NCBI GenBank assembly: GCA_012798275.1
Contig: JAAZNO010000024.1
Location: 1 to 13,300, forward strand
DNA length: 13,300 bases
From: Chloroflexota bacterium
GTDB taxonomy: Bacteria > Chloroflexota > Anaerolineae > B4-G1 > SLSP01
Reading direction: 5' to 3'
A program made the position numbers and the translations under genes. Shown here piece after piece: positions 7,511 through 13,300 of this stretch. Position 1 is the stretch's first letter, and each line of letters opens with the position of its first letter. The notes below the pieces were generated by a model, which was not told the origin of the DNA, did no database searches, and saw nothing but the letters and a program-made list of their open reading frames with translations.

Positions 7511-7519
7511 AGGTTGATT

Positions 7520-8422
7520 ATGGATCCTGAAGTTGCCATCGTAATTCTGGCTTACAACAACTACGCCGATACAGCGGAATGCCTGCGGTCAGCGGTGGAA
7601 GCCTCTTATCCGGCGCTGAGCCTTTGGCTGGTGGACAACGGCTCGCAGGATGAAACGGCACGGCGAGCAGCTGAGGATTTCCCCGCCGTGCGCGTGGTAC
7701 AGACGGGTAAGAATCTGGGTGTTGCGGGCGGCTTCAATACGGGCATCATTTCAGCCCTGCAAGCCGGCGCAGATTACATCTTGATCCTGAACAATGACAC
7801 GGTGATGGAGCCCGATATTATCCGCGCGCTGGTGTCCGACGCGGAGGCGCATCCCGATCATGGCATGCTGATGCCGAAGATCCTTTATTACGGTGCCCGT
7901 GACCGTATCTGGTCCATCGGTGCTCGCTACCGCCGTTTTCCGCCCGCCATCGTCATGCTGGGACTAGATGAGCCTGACACACCGCTTTTCACCGAAGCTC
8001 GTTTGCTGGAATATGCTCCGACTTGCGCCCTGCTCATCTCTCGTCGGGTCTTCGAAACCGTGGGCTTGCTTGATCCCGGCTACTTTTTCTTCTACGATGA
8101 CTGGGATTATTCGCTGCGCGTGCGGGCGGCGGGATACAAGATTGCTTATGTTCCACAGGCCCGCCTGTACCACAAAGTGTCACGCACTATTCAACTCCGG
8201 GGCCGTCCGCCTTTCTTCTGGTGCACCTGGGGGCGGAGTGGGGCGCATTTCTACCGCCGTCACGGGCACCCGCCGTTCCTCGCTGCGGTTATCCACCTGG
8301 GCTACTTGGTGCTGCGTGAGGGCCTGCGCAACGGTCCGACAGCGATTTATTACTTCATCGCTGGGGCCATCGAGGGTTATCGCCAGCCGTTGGCGCCCTT
8401 TCCAACTGTAGAAGGGAGCTGA
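7520..8422 (+). CDS. GT2 family glycosyltransferase (rhamnosyltransferase-like)
   Basis: A 300-residue GT-A glycosyltransferase. Motifs are VAIVILAYNN near the N-terminus, LVDNGSQDET, LILNNDT with Asp93 as the metal residue, and YDDWDYSLRVRAAGY (Asp193-Asp194), the catalytic-base region of WbbL-like enzymes. It is related in layout to the GT2 at 2788 but clearly divergent, so it should make a different linkage. ATG 7520 is favoured, with GAAGG 6-10 bases upstream; a TTG at 7514 is possible. It sits 9 bases after the previous stop in the same operon, and its own stop precedes the next ATG by 3 bases. Confidence 0.9.
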   Translation: MDPEVAIVILAYNNYADTAECLRSAVEASYPALSLWLVDNGSQDETARRAAEDFPAVRVVQTGKNLGVAGGFNTGIISALQAGADYILILNNDTVMEPDIIRALVSDAEAHPDHGMLMPKILYYGARDRIWSIGARYRRFPPAIVMLGLDEPDTPLFTEARLLEYAPTCALLISRRVFETVGLLDPGYFFFYDDWDYSLRVRAAGYKIAYVPQARLYHKVSRTIQLRGRPPFFWCTWGRSGAHFYRRHGHPPFLAAVIHLGYLVLREGLRNGPTAIYYFIAGAIEGYRQPLAPFPTVEGS

Positions 8423-8425
8423 AGG

Positions 8426-9373
8426 ATGACGTCTGAACCTGTTTTCGAGTCGGCGGCTTGCACTTTCTGCGGTAGTGGCGACGCGCAGCCGCTCTTCGAG
8501 GGGCCTGATCGCCTGCTGTACTTGCCCGGAGAGTTCCGGGTGGTGCGTTGCGCACATTGCGGCCTCCTGCGACAGGATCCCCGCCCCACGCCGGAGACCA
8601 TAGCCTTTTACTACCCGCCGGAGTATGAGCCGTATTCCGTAGCAATAGATGAGGAACCCTCGCGCCTGCGGCGCTGGGATCGGCGCTATGGTATGCGTAA
8701 ACGCCAACGCGCCATCGAGCGGCGCTGCCCGGGAGGGCGTTTGCTCGATGTGGGTTGCGCCACGGGCAATTTCCTTTATGAGATGGCGCGCACCGGACAC
8801 TGGCAGGTGGAGGGCGTGGAGCCCAATGCCAAGGCGGCGGCTTACGGGCGCGAACATCTTGGCCTGACTATTCATGCTGACGAGCTGACGAATGTCGAAT
8901 TGCCCGCTGCTGCGTATGACGTTATCACAATGTGGAATGTTCTCGAACACCTGCATGCGCCGGTGGAGAACTTGCAAGCTGCGGCACGACTGCTCAAGCC
9001 CGGCGGCTGGTTTATCTTCAGCATCCCCAACTTGGCGAGCTGGGAGCGCCGTTTGCTCGGCAAATATTGGATGGGTTGGGAGCTGCCGCGACATCTGTTG
9101 TACCCCTCTGCAGGACAGATGGGGACACAGCTGCGCAAAATGGGGCTGGTGATGGTGGATTGGGAGTGCCTTGTGGGCGCTTATCCCTCCTTCCTGCTTA
9201 GTTTGCGTTTTTGGCTTGAGAGCACCGCTGGGCGGACGCGCTGGACGCAAGCTTTTCTGGTGTTGAGCGGCTCGCTGCCTGTGCGCCTGTTGAACGCTCC
9301 TGCCTTCGCTTTGCTGACGCGGCTCAATCGAGCATCGCTGATCACCGGTTTCGCCCGTGCCGAGGGCCGATGA
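8426..9373 (+). CDS. class I SAM methyltransferase with N-terminal zinc ribbon
   Basis: A 315-residue protein. Residues 12-45 form a four-cysteine module (CxxC at 12/15 and CAHC at 42/45) likely to bind zinc. The methyltransferase core follows with motif I LLDVGCATGNF (Asp108 to Gly114), VEGVEPN, WNVLEHLHAP and LLKPGGWFIFSIPN. The C-terminal ~70 residues are more hydrophobic and may dock at the membrane. Zinc-ribbon plus methyltransferase architecture is frequent in sugar and polysaccharide modification clusters, including enzymes acting on nucleotide sugars. The ATG follows the previous stop by 3 bases with GGGAG/AAGG upstream. The stop overlaps the next start (ATGA at 9370-9373). Confidence 0.9.
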   Translation: MTSEPVFESAACTFCGSGDAQPLFEGPDRLLYLPGEFRVVRCAHCGLLRQDPRPTPETIAFYYPPEYEPYSVAIDEEPSRLRRWDRRYGMRKRQRAIERRCPGGRLLDVGCATGNFLYEMARTGHWQVEGVEPNAKAAAYGREHLGLTIHADELTNVELPAAAYDVITMWNVLEHLHAPVENLQAAARLLKPGGWFIFSIPNLASWERRLLGKYWMGWELPRHLLYPSAGQMGTQLRKMGLVMVDWECLVGAYPSFLLSLRFWLESTAGRTRWTQAFLVLSGSLPVRLLNAPAFALLTRLNRASLITGFARAEGR

Positions 9374-10239
9374 AATCGCCCTGGCTGCGCTGGCTCTCTC
9401 GTATCGCCGTGCTGGCTTCCTTCGGCCTGATCGGTTGGTTCTTGTGGAAAAACGCGGATGAATTGCGCGGCGTAGACTGGGATCTCTTGACCGTTCCGGT
9501 GTTGTTGGGGCTGCTTCTCTATGGTCTGGCTTTAGGGTTGCAGGGTGCGGTATGGATCGAGCTTTTCTCGATCCTCACATCCACGCCCTGGACTCTCGAG
9601 GATGTGAAGACTTACTTCATGACGCATCTGATGCGGCGTTTGCCAGGCGCGCCCTGGTACATGGCGGGACGCGCGGCTGTGTACCGTGAGCGTAGCCCCG
9701 AGGCTTCACGCGCGGCGCTTGCCGTCAGTTTTGTGGAGTGGGGGGGCATTATCCTCAGCGGCCTGCCTTGGCTGGCTCTTGGTTGCTGGGGGTGGGGAGC
9801 CGCTGTGCTCGCCTTCTGCCTGCTGCTGTTGGTCATTGTGCCCCTGCGACATTGGAAATGGCCCCGGCGCTGGGTCGCCCTCGATCACTTCTCGTTCCGG
9901 AGTTTGGCGACAGCCCTGGTCATGTATGAGAGTCAATGGTTGCTGGCTGCAATAATACTTCACTTGCTGTTGCGAGCTTTGACTCCTGCCTATGCGCCGG
10001 ATTTTTTGGAAACCGGTGCGATCTGGGCTATGAGTGGCATTGTCAGTAGCCTGGCTGTCTTTGCGCCAGCTGGGCTAGGCATCCGCGAGCTGTCTCTGGT
10101 AGGGTTACTGGAATCCACTATCGGCCTGAGTTATGCTATGGTGGTTGCTCTGCTGATGCGCGTGATTTTCACTATCGGTGATATGCTTTGGGGCATGTTG
10201 GTTTGGTTGGCGTTTGCTCTTGGAACGCGTAAAAAGTAG
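9370..10239 (+). CDS. LPG_synthase_TM-family integral membrane protein (UPF0104-like)
   Basis: A 289-residue protein with about 7-8 hydrophobic segments. Family features seen are the N-terminal helix then WKNADELRGVDW, the central LPGAPWYMAGRAAVYRE (matching the conserved 'lP.g..G...r' block) and the terminal block SLAVFAPAGLGIRELSLVGL (GxGxRE-like). This is the membrane domain found in MprF and AglD-like proteins. Here it stands alone, without a lysyl-transferase or GT2 domain. Stand-alone members are often annotated as flippase-like, but their biochemical role is mostly unproven. It ends the glycosyltransferase run, overlapping the previous gene by 4 bases, so a role in lipid-linked glycan handling is a reasonable inference. 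Confidence 0.85.
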   Translation: MKSPWLRWLSRIAVLASFGLIGWFLWKNADELRGVDWDLLTVPVLLGLLLYGLALGLQGAVWIELFSILTSTPWTLEDVKTYFMTHLMRRLPGAPWYMAGRAAVYRERSPEASRAALAVSFVEWGGIILSGLPWLALGCWGWGAAVLAFCLLLLVIVPLRHWKWPRRWVALDHFSFRSLATALVMYESQWLLAAIILHLLLRALTPAYAPDFLETGAIWAMSGIVSSLAVFAPAGLGIRELSLVGLLESTIGLSYAMVVALLMRVIFTIGDMLWGMLVWLAFALGTRKK

Positions 10240-10244
10240 TTTTT

Positions 10245-10260
10245 GTGAAATGAATTTCAC
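10245..10260. promoter_or_regulatory. 16-bp palindrome, operator-like
   Basis: GTGAAAT (10245-10251) and its exact inverse ATTTCAC (10254-10260) are separated by two bases. The spacer is too short for a good RNA hairpin, so a dimeric repressor site is more plausible than a terminator. It lies 5 bases after the preceding stop, about 90 bases before the promoter of the secreted repeat protein. Confidence 0.3.
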
Positions 10261-10347
10261 CCTCTACGACAATAGTAAAAAAGCTTTCATAGCATCTCTT
10301 TTCTACAAACAAAGACACCCTTATCTACCAATACTCCATAAAGGCTA

Positions 10348-10375
10348 TTGCTTTTGGAGGGCAAATTCGTATACT
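10348..10375 (+). promoter_or_regulatory. promoter of the secreted repeat protein
   Basis: A TTGCTT -35 box (10348-10353) and TATACT -10 box (10370-10375) are spaced by 16 bases. They sit in an AT-rich gap (10240-10431) that otherwise holds no gene. The expected start near 10382 gives a leader of ~50 bases ending in a strong ribosome site, so this gene is probably transcribed apart from the glycosyltransferase operon. Confidence 0.55.
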
Positions 10376-10419
10376 AAAGGTGTAGTGTAGAGTTGTTCAG
10401 CCAGTTTGACATTTATCTC

Positions 10420-10426
10420 AGGAGGT
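10420..10426 (+). promoter_or_regulatory. strong Shine-Dalgarno site that fixes the repeat-protein start
   Basis: AGGAGGT lies 5 bases before ATG 10432 and is the best ribosome site on the plus strand here. It selects ATG 10432 over an in-frame TTG at 10393, which would place 13 polar residues before the signal peptide. Confidence 0.75.
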
Positions 10427-10431
10427 ATGTT

Positions 10432-11727
10432 ATGCGCAAAATGCTTTTGACCTTGATTTTGATTGTGTCTTTTGTCGTCGTTGTTCCTGCAGCGGCGCAA
10501 GTTCCTGGACCTGGAGGCCCGTATAACAGTGCCTTTACCGTTCAGAACTTGGGTGCCACCGATGGTACTTGTCAGTATACCCTGTATAGCGGCACGGGCG
10601 ATGCTGCGCTCACCAGCGCTAGCGTAACTGTTCAGGGTAACAAGAGCTATTTCGTCTACGTGGGTGGCTTGGGCGTGACTGCGGGGCAGTATTCGACCGT
10701 GATCTCCTGCGATGTGAACGTGGCAGCTGTCTCGAACTTCACTGGTGCAGGTAGCGCGTGGAGCGCCTCTTACAGCGGCGTTTCTGCTGCCCAGACGGCG
10801 AATACGGTCTCTTTCCCTGGCTTGTACAAGAATTACTACGGCTACTACACTAACGTCGTGGTGCAGAACGCGGGCAGCTCCTCGATCGATGTGACCCTCA
10901 AGATCTACAACGGCGCCACGCTGGTGGATACAGAGACCAAGGCGGTCCCGGGCAACGCCTGGGTCTCGTTCGATCAGAAGAACCGCACTACGCTCCCCGA
11001 TGGCATTTACGCGGGTGTGGTCGAGGCCACTGGTCCTGTGGCCGCTATGGTGAGCGTGTGGGACTCCGTCGGTCAGCAATACGCTTACAATGGTTTTACC
11101 AGCGGCACGGCTGTTGCTTATGCTCCGGTGCTGATGAAGAATTACTATGGTTTCAATACTGCCCTGACGGTGCAGAACGTCGGCACGGCTTCGGCGACCG
11201 TGAAAGTGACCTACTCCAATGGCGCCACAAACACCCAGACGGTTCCGGCGAAGGCCTCGCAGTTGTTCTACACTCCCAACGAAGCTGGTCTGCCCGCCGG
11301 CTGGTTGGGATCTGCCAAGATTGAGGCCACGGGTAGTACTGTTGTTGCCCTTGTCAACGAGTCGGACGTGAACAACCGCGCAGCTTCTTACACTGGTTTT
11401 GCCTCTGGCGGGAAAACGGCCAATGCTCCTATCGTGCTCAAGACTTACTACGGCTTCAGCACCAGCATTACCTGCCAGAACATCGGCGCGGCTGCCGCCA
11501 ATATTACGGCGACCTACTCCAATAGCGTGACCGAGGCCAGGACCGGTGTTCCAGTCAACGGTACGGCGCTGTTCTATCAGCCCAATACCACCGGCTTGCC
11601 CGCTAGCTTCAATGGCTCTGCGGTAATTACCTCGAGTGAGAATATAGTCTGTGTAGTCAATGAAAATCAGGTGACCAACCCGGTTAAGAGCGATTTCTTG
11701 CTGACCTACGAGGCGATTGTTCAGTAG
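10432..11727 (+). CDS. secreted four-repeat beta-rich surface protein
   Basis: A 431-residue protein with a clear Sec signal peptide: MRKM, a hydrophobic core through ~18, then PAAA before a probable cleavage at Ala22/Gln23. The mature part is four tandem ~100-residue repeats built of alternating hydrophobic strands, with conserved QN at 38, 145, 248 and 349. Repeats 2-4 start with (L)xK(N/T)YYG(F/Y), and repeats 3 and 4 share FYxPN and GLPA. It is rich in Thr, Ser, Asn, Ala, Gly and Tyr. No LPXTG signal, C-terminal membrane helix or catalytic motif is seen, so attachment would be non-covalent or it is released. The four cysteines (47, 93, 348, 407) lie only in the first and last repeats. A strong ribosome site, own promoter and own terminator suggest high independent expression. 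Function is unknown; many Ser/Thr make it a possible glycan carrier (inference). Confidence 0.9.
   Translation: MRKMLLTLILIVSFVVVVPAAAQVPGPGGPYNSAFTVQNLGATDGTCQYTLYSGTGDAALTSASVTVQGNKSYFVYVGGLGVTAGQYSTVISCDVNVAAVSNFTGAGSAWSASYSGVSAAQTANTVSFPGLYKNYYGYYTNVVVQNAGSSSIDVTLKIYNGATLVDTETKAVPGNAWVSFDQKNRTTLPDGIYAGVVEATGPVAAMVSVWDSVGQQYAYNGFTSGTAVAYAPVLMKNYYGFNTALTVQNVGTASATVKVTYSNGATNTQTVPAKASQLFYTPNEAGLPAGWLGSAKIEATGSTVVALVNESDVNNRAASYTGFASGGKTANAPIVLKTYYGFSTSITCQNIGAAAANITATYSNSVTEARTGVPVNGTALFYQPNTTGLPASFNGSAVITSSENIVCVVNENQVTNPVKSDFLLTYEAIVQ
10522..11724 (+). repeat. four tandem protein repeats, ~100-107 codons each
   Basis: Approximate repeat units are residues 31-124, 125-227, 228-330 and 331-431 of the secreted protein (DNA 10522-10803, 10804-11112, 11113-11421, 11422-11724). 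The QN landmarks are 107, 103 and 101 residues apart. Repeats 3 and 4 are the closest pair (YYGF, VTYSN/ATYSN, FYTPN/FYQPN, GLPA). Repeat 1 is the most divergent and lacks the KNYYG start. DNA identity is modest, so the duplication is old. Confidence 0.8.
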
Positions 11728-11744
11728 GCCTTCTTGACCCTATG

Positions 11745-11783
11745 AAAGGGTCGCTGGGCGCCTGCCCGGCGGCCCTTTTCTTT
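11745..11783 (+). terminator. intrinsic terminator after the repeat-protein gene
   Basis: A 15-bp stem (11745-11759 with 11764-11778, including two G-T pairs) has the 4-base loop GCCT and is followed by TCTTT after the stem's T foot. It starts 17 bases after the repeat-protein stop. A shorter alternative hairpin, GACCC (11736-11740) with GGGTC (11748-11752), overlaps its 5' arm and would compete with it. Confidence 0.8.
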
Positions 11784-11799
11784 GACACGAAAGGGTAGG

Positions 11800-12288
11800 A
11801 TGCGGATCATGCTAAAGAAAGCATTCGTGGTGGTTTTGATGGGGGTGATGCTCATGGCGCTCGGTTGCAATCCATCGCCCGGGGTGTCGCCATTGGATAG
11901 TCCGGTGCAACCGGCTGTGGTGTCGCCTGAGCCGACCTATGAGGTGCCTGTGCCCGCATCAGGGAAGGGGGTGATCACCGGGATTTTAAATATCCAAAAT
12001 ACGGAGCAGCCCATGGCGAATGTGGAGCTCTATCTTGGGACCCACATCGGGGCGTCGGTGGACACGCCGATGTACAGTCTGGATCCCAGCACCGCTCCCA
12101 AGGCGATGACGGATGAGAATGGCCATTTCACCTTCAAGGATGTGGACCCGGGCTTTTACGTCATCATCATTTGGACCCCCTTTAACTCCCTCATGGTGCA
12201 CGATGCGAGCACCGGCGCCGAATTGACCGTCAATTTGCAGGCCGATCAGGTGTTCGACGCGGGCCTTCTCTGGGAATCACTTCCCTGA
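11800..12288 (+). CDS. lipoprotein with carboxypeptidase-regulatory-like beta domain
   Basis: About 162 residues. A type II signal peptide (KK, hydrophobic VVVLMGVMLM, then ALGC with lipidated Cys23) is followed by a Pro/Ser-rich spacer (~24-55, including SPLDSPVQP), then a beta-sandwich domain of the CarboxypepD_reg type. That domain shows the strand GVITGILNI, MANVELYLG, the conserved turn TDENGHFTF, and VDPGFYVIII. Such domains are structural or adhesive rather than catalytic. ATG 11800 is taken as start (AAGGG 4 bases upstream); ATG 11809, with AGGA 8 bases upstream, is equally possible and removes three residues. An in-frame TTG at 11782 lies in the terminator and is rejected. It follows that terminator and precedes the nucleotidyltransferase by 11 bases, so these two may share a message. 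No clear promoter was found. Confidence 0.85.
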   Translation: MRIMLKKAFVVVLMGVMLMALGCNPSPGVSPLDSPVQPAVVSPEPTYEVPVPASGKGVITGILNIQNTEQPMANVELYLGTHIGASVDTPMYSLDPSTAPKAMTDENGHFTFKDVDPGFYVIIIWTPFNSLMVHDASTGAELTVNLQADQVFDAGLLWESLP

Positions 12289-12299
12289 CGAGGACACGG

Positions 12300-13088
12300 A
12301 TGGGGTCGGAGGACGTTGTAGGCATCATTCCCGCCGCGGGCAAGGGGCGCCGCTTGGCGCCTTATCCCTTGCCAAAGGAACTCTTCCCTATTGGACACCA
12401 GCTGGTGGAAGTGGAGGGGCAGCTGCAGCAACGCCCCATGGTGGTGAGCCAGTATCTCATCGAGGCCATGGTCGCAGCTCAGCTGAACCGGCTCTACATC
12501 GTTTTGGGGCCGGGTAAGCTTGATATCGTTGAATATTACCGCAATGGTGAGGCTTATGGTGTTCCTTTTGCATATGTGTTCCAGTCAGAAGCTAGGGGAA
12601 TGCCTTACGCGCTGGATCTGGTCAGTCCATGGCTGAAGGGGAATGAAACTATTCTGATGGGTATGCCTGATACAATTATCGAACCCCGCGATGCCTTTAA
12701 CCGCCTGCTGAATGCCCATCGTACCTGGAAGGCTGATCTCACGCTGGGTCTCTTCCCGACTGAGCGCCCCCAGAAGTTCGGCATGATCGGCATCAACGCG
12801 GCCCATGATGTGATCGCACACCAGGACAAACCCCGGCAGACGGATCTGAAATGGTTGTGGGGGATTACCTGTTGGGGGCCGGCTTTCACCACCTTCATGC
12901 ATGAGACTTTGGAGCAAGAAGGACGTGAAATCGCTGCCAGGCGCGGGCGGGAGCCTGTTTTGGGGGACATCTTTGATTTGGCGTTAGCCAGGGGCTTGCG
13001 GGTGAAGGGGCTTCCCTTCGAGGATGGGCGCTACATCGACATTGGCACTTATGACGATCTGCGCCAGGCTGTGTTGCTTTATGCATGA
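12300..13088 (+). CDS. sugar-phosphate nucleotidyltransferase (NTP_transferase, RmlA-like)
   Basis: A 262-residue protein with the GT-A-like nucleotidyltransferase fold. It would join a sugar 1-phosphate and an NTP to give an NDP-sugar and pyrophosphate in the cytoplasm. The NTP-binding loop is PAAGKGRR (11-18) with the lysine motif PKE (25-27). Metal residues are probably Asp124 (MGMPDT) and Asp247 (YIDIGTYDDL), matching the two aspartates of glucose-1-phosphate thymidylyltransferases. The loop lacks the usual Thr of GxGTR (Arg17 instead), and the segment after PIG is longer than usual, so sugar and base cannot be assigned. The ATG has GAGGA 5 bases upstream. It presumably feeds the glycosyltransferases in this locus. 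Confidence 0.88.
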   Translation: MGSEDVVGIIPAAGKGRRLAPYPLPKELFPIGHQLVEVEGQLQQRPMVVSQYLIEAMVAAQLNRLYIVLGPGKLDIVEYYRNGEAYGVPFAYVFQSEARGMPYALDLVSPWLKGNETILMGMPDTIIEPRDAFNRLLNAHRTWKADLTLGLFPTERPQKFGMIGINAAHDVIAHQDKPRQTDLKWLWGITCWGPAFTTFMHETLEQEGREIAARRGREPVLGDIFDLALARGLRVKGLPFEDGRYIDIGTYDDLRQAVLLYA

Positions 13089-13255
13089 GTAGATACTTTT
13101 CACTCTTGCGCACGGTTTGGGGAGTGGCCAGCCTTGTTTTCCTATTCTCTTCCTCCTCTCTTTCCCCTTACCCTTCTTTTTCATTCCTCTGCCCCTGCGC
13201 TGCATTCCCATGCCACGTAGCCTGCACTACTTCCCTATCCTTGAACAGGCATTGA
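13085..13255 (+). CDS. possible small 56-residue ORF coupled to the nucleotidyltransferase
   Basis: An ATG overlapping the previous stop as ATGA opens 56 codons ending at TGA 13253-13255. The product starts MSRYFSLLRTVWGVASLVFLF, so it has a basic N-terminus and one hydrophobic stretch. It then becomes unusually Ser-, Pro- and Cys-rich because it is read through a pyrimidine tract. No family is recognised. The overlap favours a real gene; the biased composition favours a chance frame. It could also be the degraded start of a membrane protein. Confidence 0.2.
   Translation: MSRYFSLLRTVWGVASLVFLFSSSSLSPYPSFSFLCPCAAFPCHVACTTSLSLNRH
13136..13190 (+). other. pyrimidine-rich, G-free tract after the last gene
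   Basis: Fifty-five bases contain only three purines (A at 13144, 13170 and 13183), with an uninterrupted 25-base pyrimidine run at 13145-13169. In the plus-strand RNA this is C/U-rich and G-free, the composition expected of a Rho utilisation site, and it begins 47 bases after the nucleotidyltransferase stop. No hairpin terminator is seen in 13089-13300. The remainder, 13191-13300, shows no convincing gene. Confidence 0.4.
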
Positions 13256-13300
13256 TCCCCAGTACTTACCCCCGCCGCAACAACAGACCACCGACCCTCA

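Noticed and set aside
8180..9250. 356-codon minus-strand ORF spanning the GT2/methyltransferase boundary
   Set aside because: It crosses two coupled plus-strand genes with intact motifs; no promoter or ribosome site was seen on the minus strand.
10345..11079. 244-codon minus-strand ORF opposite the repeat protein
   Set aside because: It shadows a gene with signal peptide, ribosome site, promoter and terminator on the plus strand.
10522..11724. Repeats considered as a CRISPR-like or DNA-level tandem array
   Set aside because: The periodicity is at the protein level inside one coding frame, with ~300-base divergent units and no identical short repeats.
13210..13300. Plus-strand frame from ATG 13210 open to the window end
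   Set aside because: Only 30 codons, no ribosome site, no motif, and it begins inside another weak ORF; nothing supports it as a gene start.

Overview
The window looks like part of a surface-glycan assembly locus from a moderately GC-rich bacterium. Chloroflexota (an Anaerolineae-like lineage) is the best guess. The hints are a -10 box placed almost at the start codon, a secreted protein built of ~100-residue repeats carrying a YYG...QN signature, a lipoprotein with a Ser/Pro/Asp linker (SPLDSP), and a stand-alone LPG_synthase_TM-type membrane protein inside a glycosyltransferase cluster. This is inference from sequence style; no phylogenetic marker gene is present.

Layout. Positions 1-185 hold the 5' end of a divergently transcribed minus-strand gene with its promoter and Shine-Dalgarno site, a strong plus-strand terminator hairpin, and an extended -10 box just before the first plus-strand gene. 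Everything after that reads on the plus strand. A large GT-C membrane glycosyltransferase with an extracytoplasmic C-terminal domain (191-2791) overlaps a GT2 glycosyltransferase (2788-3795) by 4 bases. The end of that GT2 runs into a decayed IS3-family insertion sequence (about 3739-4190). The IS lacks its right part and is fused directly to the last ~160 codons of a heparinase II/III-like gene (about 4191-4679). The remnant's stop still overlaps the next start as ATGA. A tight run follows: GT4 glycosyltransferase, methyltransferase, GT2, GT2, zinc-ribbon methyltransferase, and an LPG_synthase_TM membrane protein (4676-10239).

An AT-richer gap (10240-10431) carries a 16-bp palindrome, a -35/-10 promoter and a strong ribosome-binding site. 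It leads to a secreted four-repeat protein (10432-11727) closed by a strong terminator. A small lipoprotein with a carboxypeptidase-regulatory-like beta domain and a sugar-phosphate nucleotidyltransferase complete the recognised genes. The right edge (13089-13300) holds a pyrimidine-rich tract and possibly one 56-codon ORF; no convincing gene is seen beyond it.

How the genes may work together (inference): the nucleotidyltransferase supplies an activated sugar. The cytoplasmic GT2/GT4 enzymes build a lipid-linked glycan that the two methyltransferases could modify. The GT-C enzyme adds sugars from a polyprenyl-phosphate donor on the outer face. The secreted repeat protein and lipoprotein are candidate surface partners or glycan carriers. 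No Wzx flippase, Wzy polymerase or ABC exporter lies in the window, so export is either encoded elsewhere or served by the LPG_synthase_TM protein. No CRISPR array, tRNA, rRNA or phage gene was seen.
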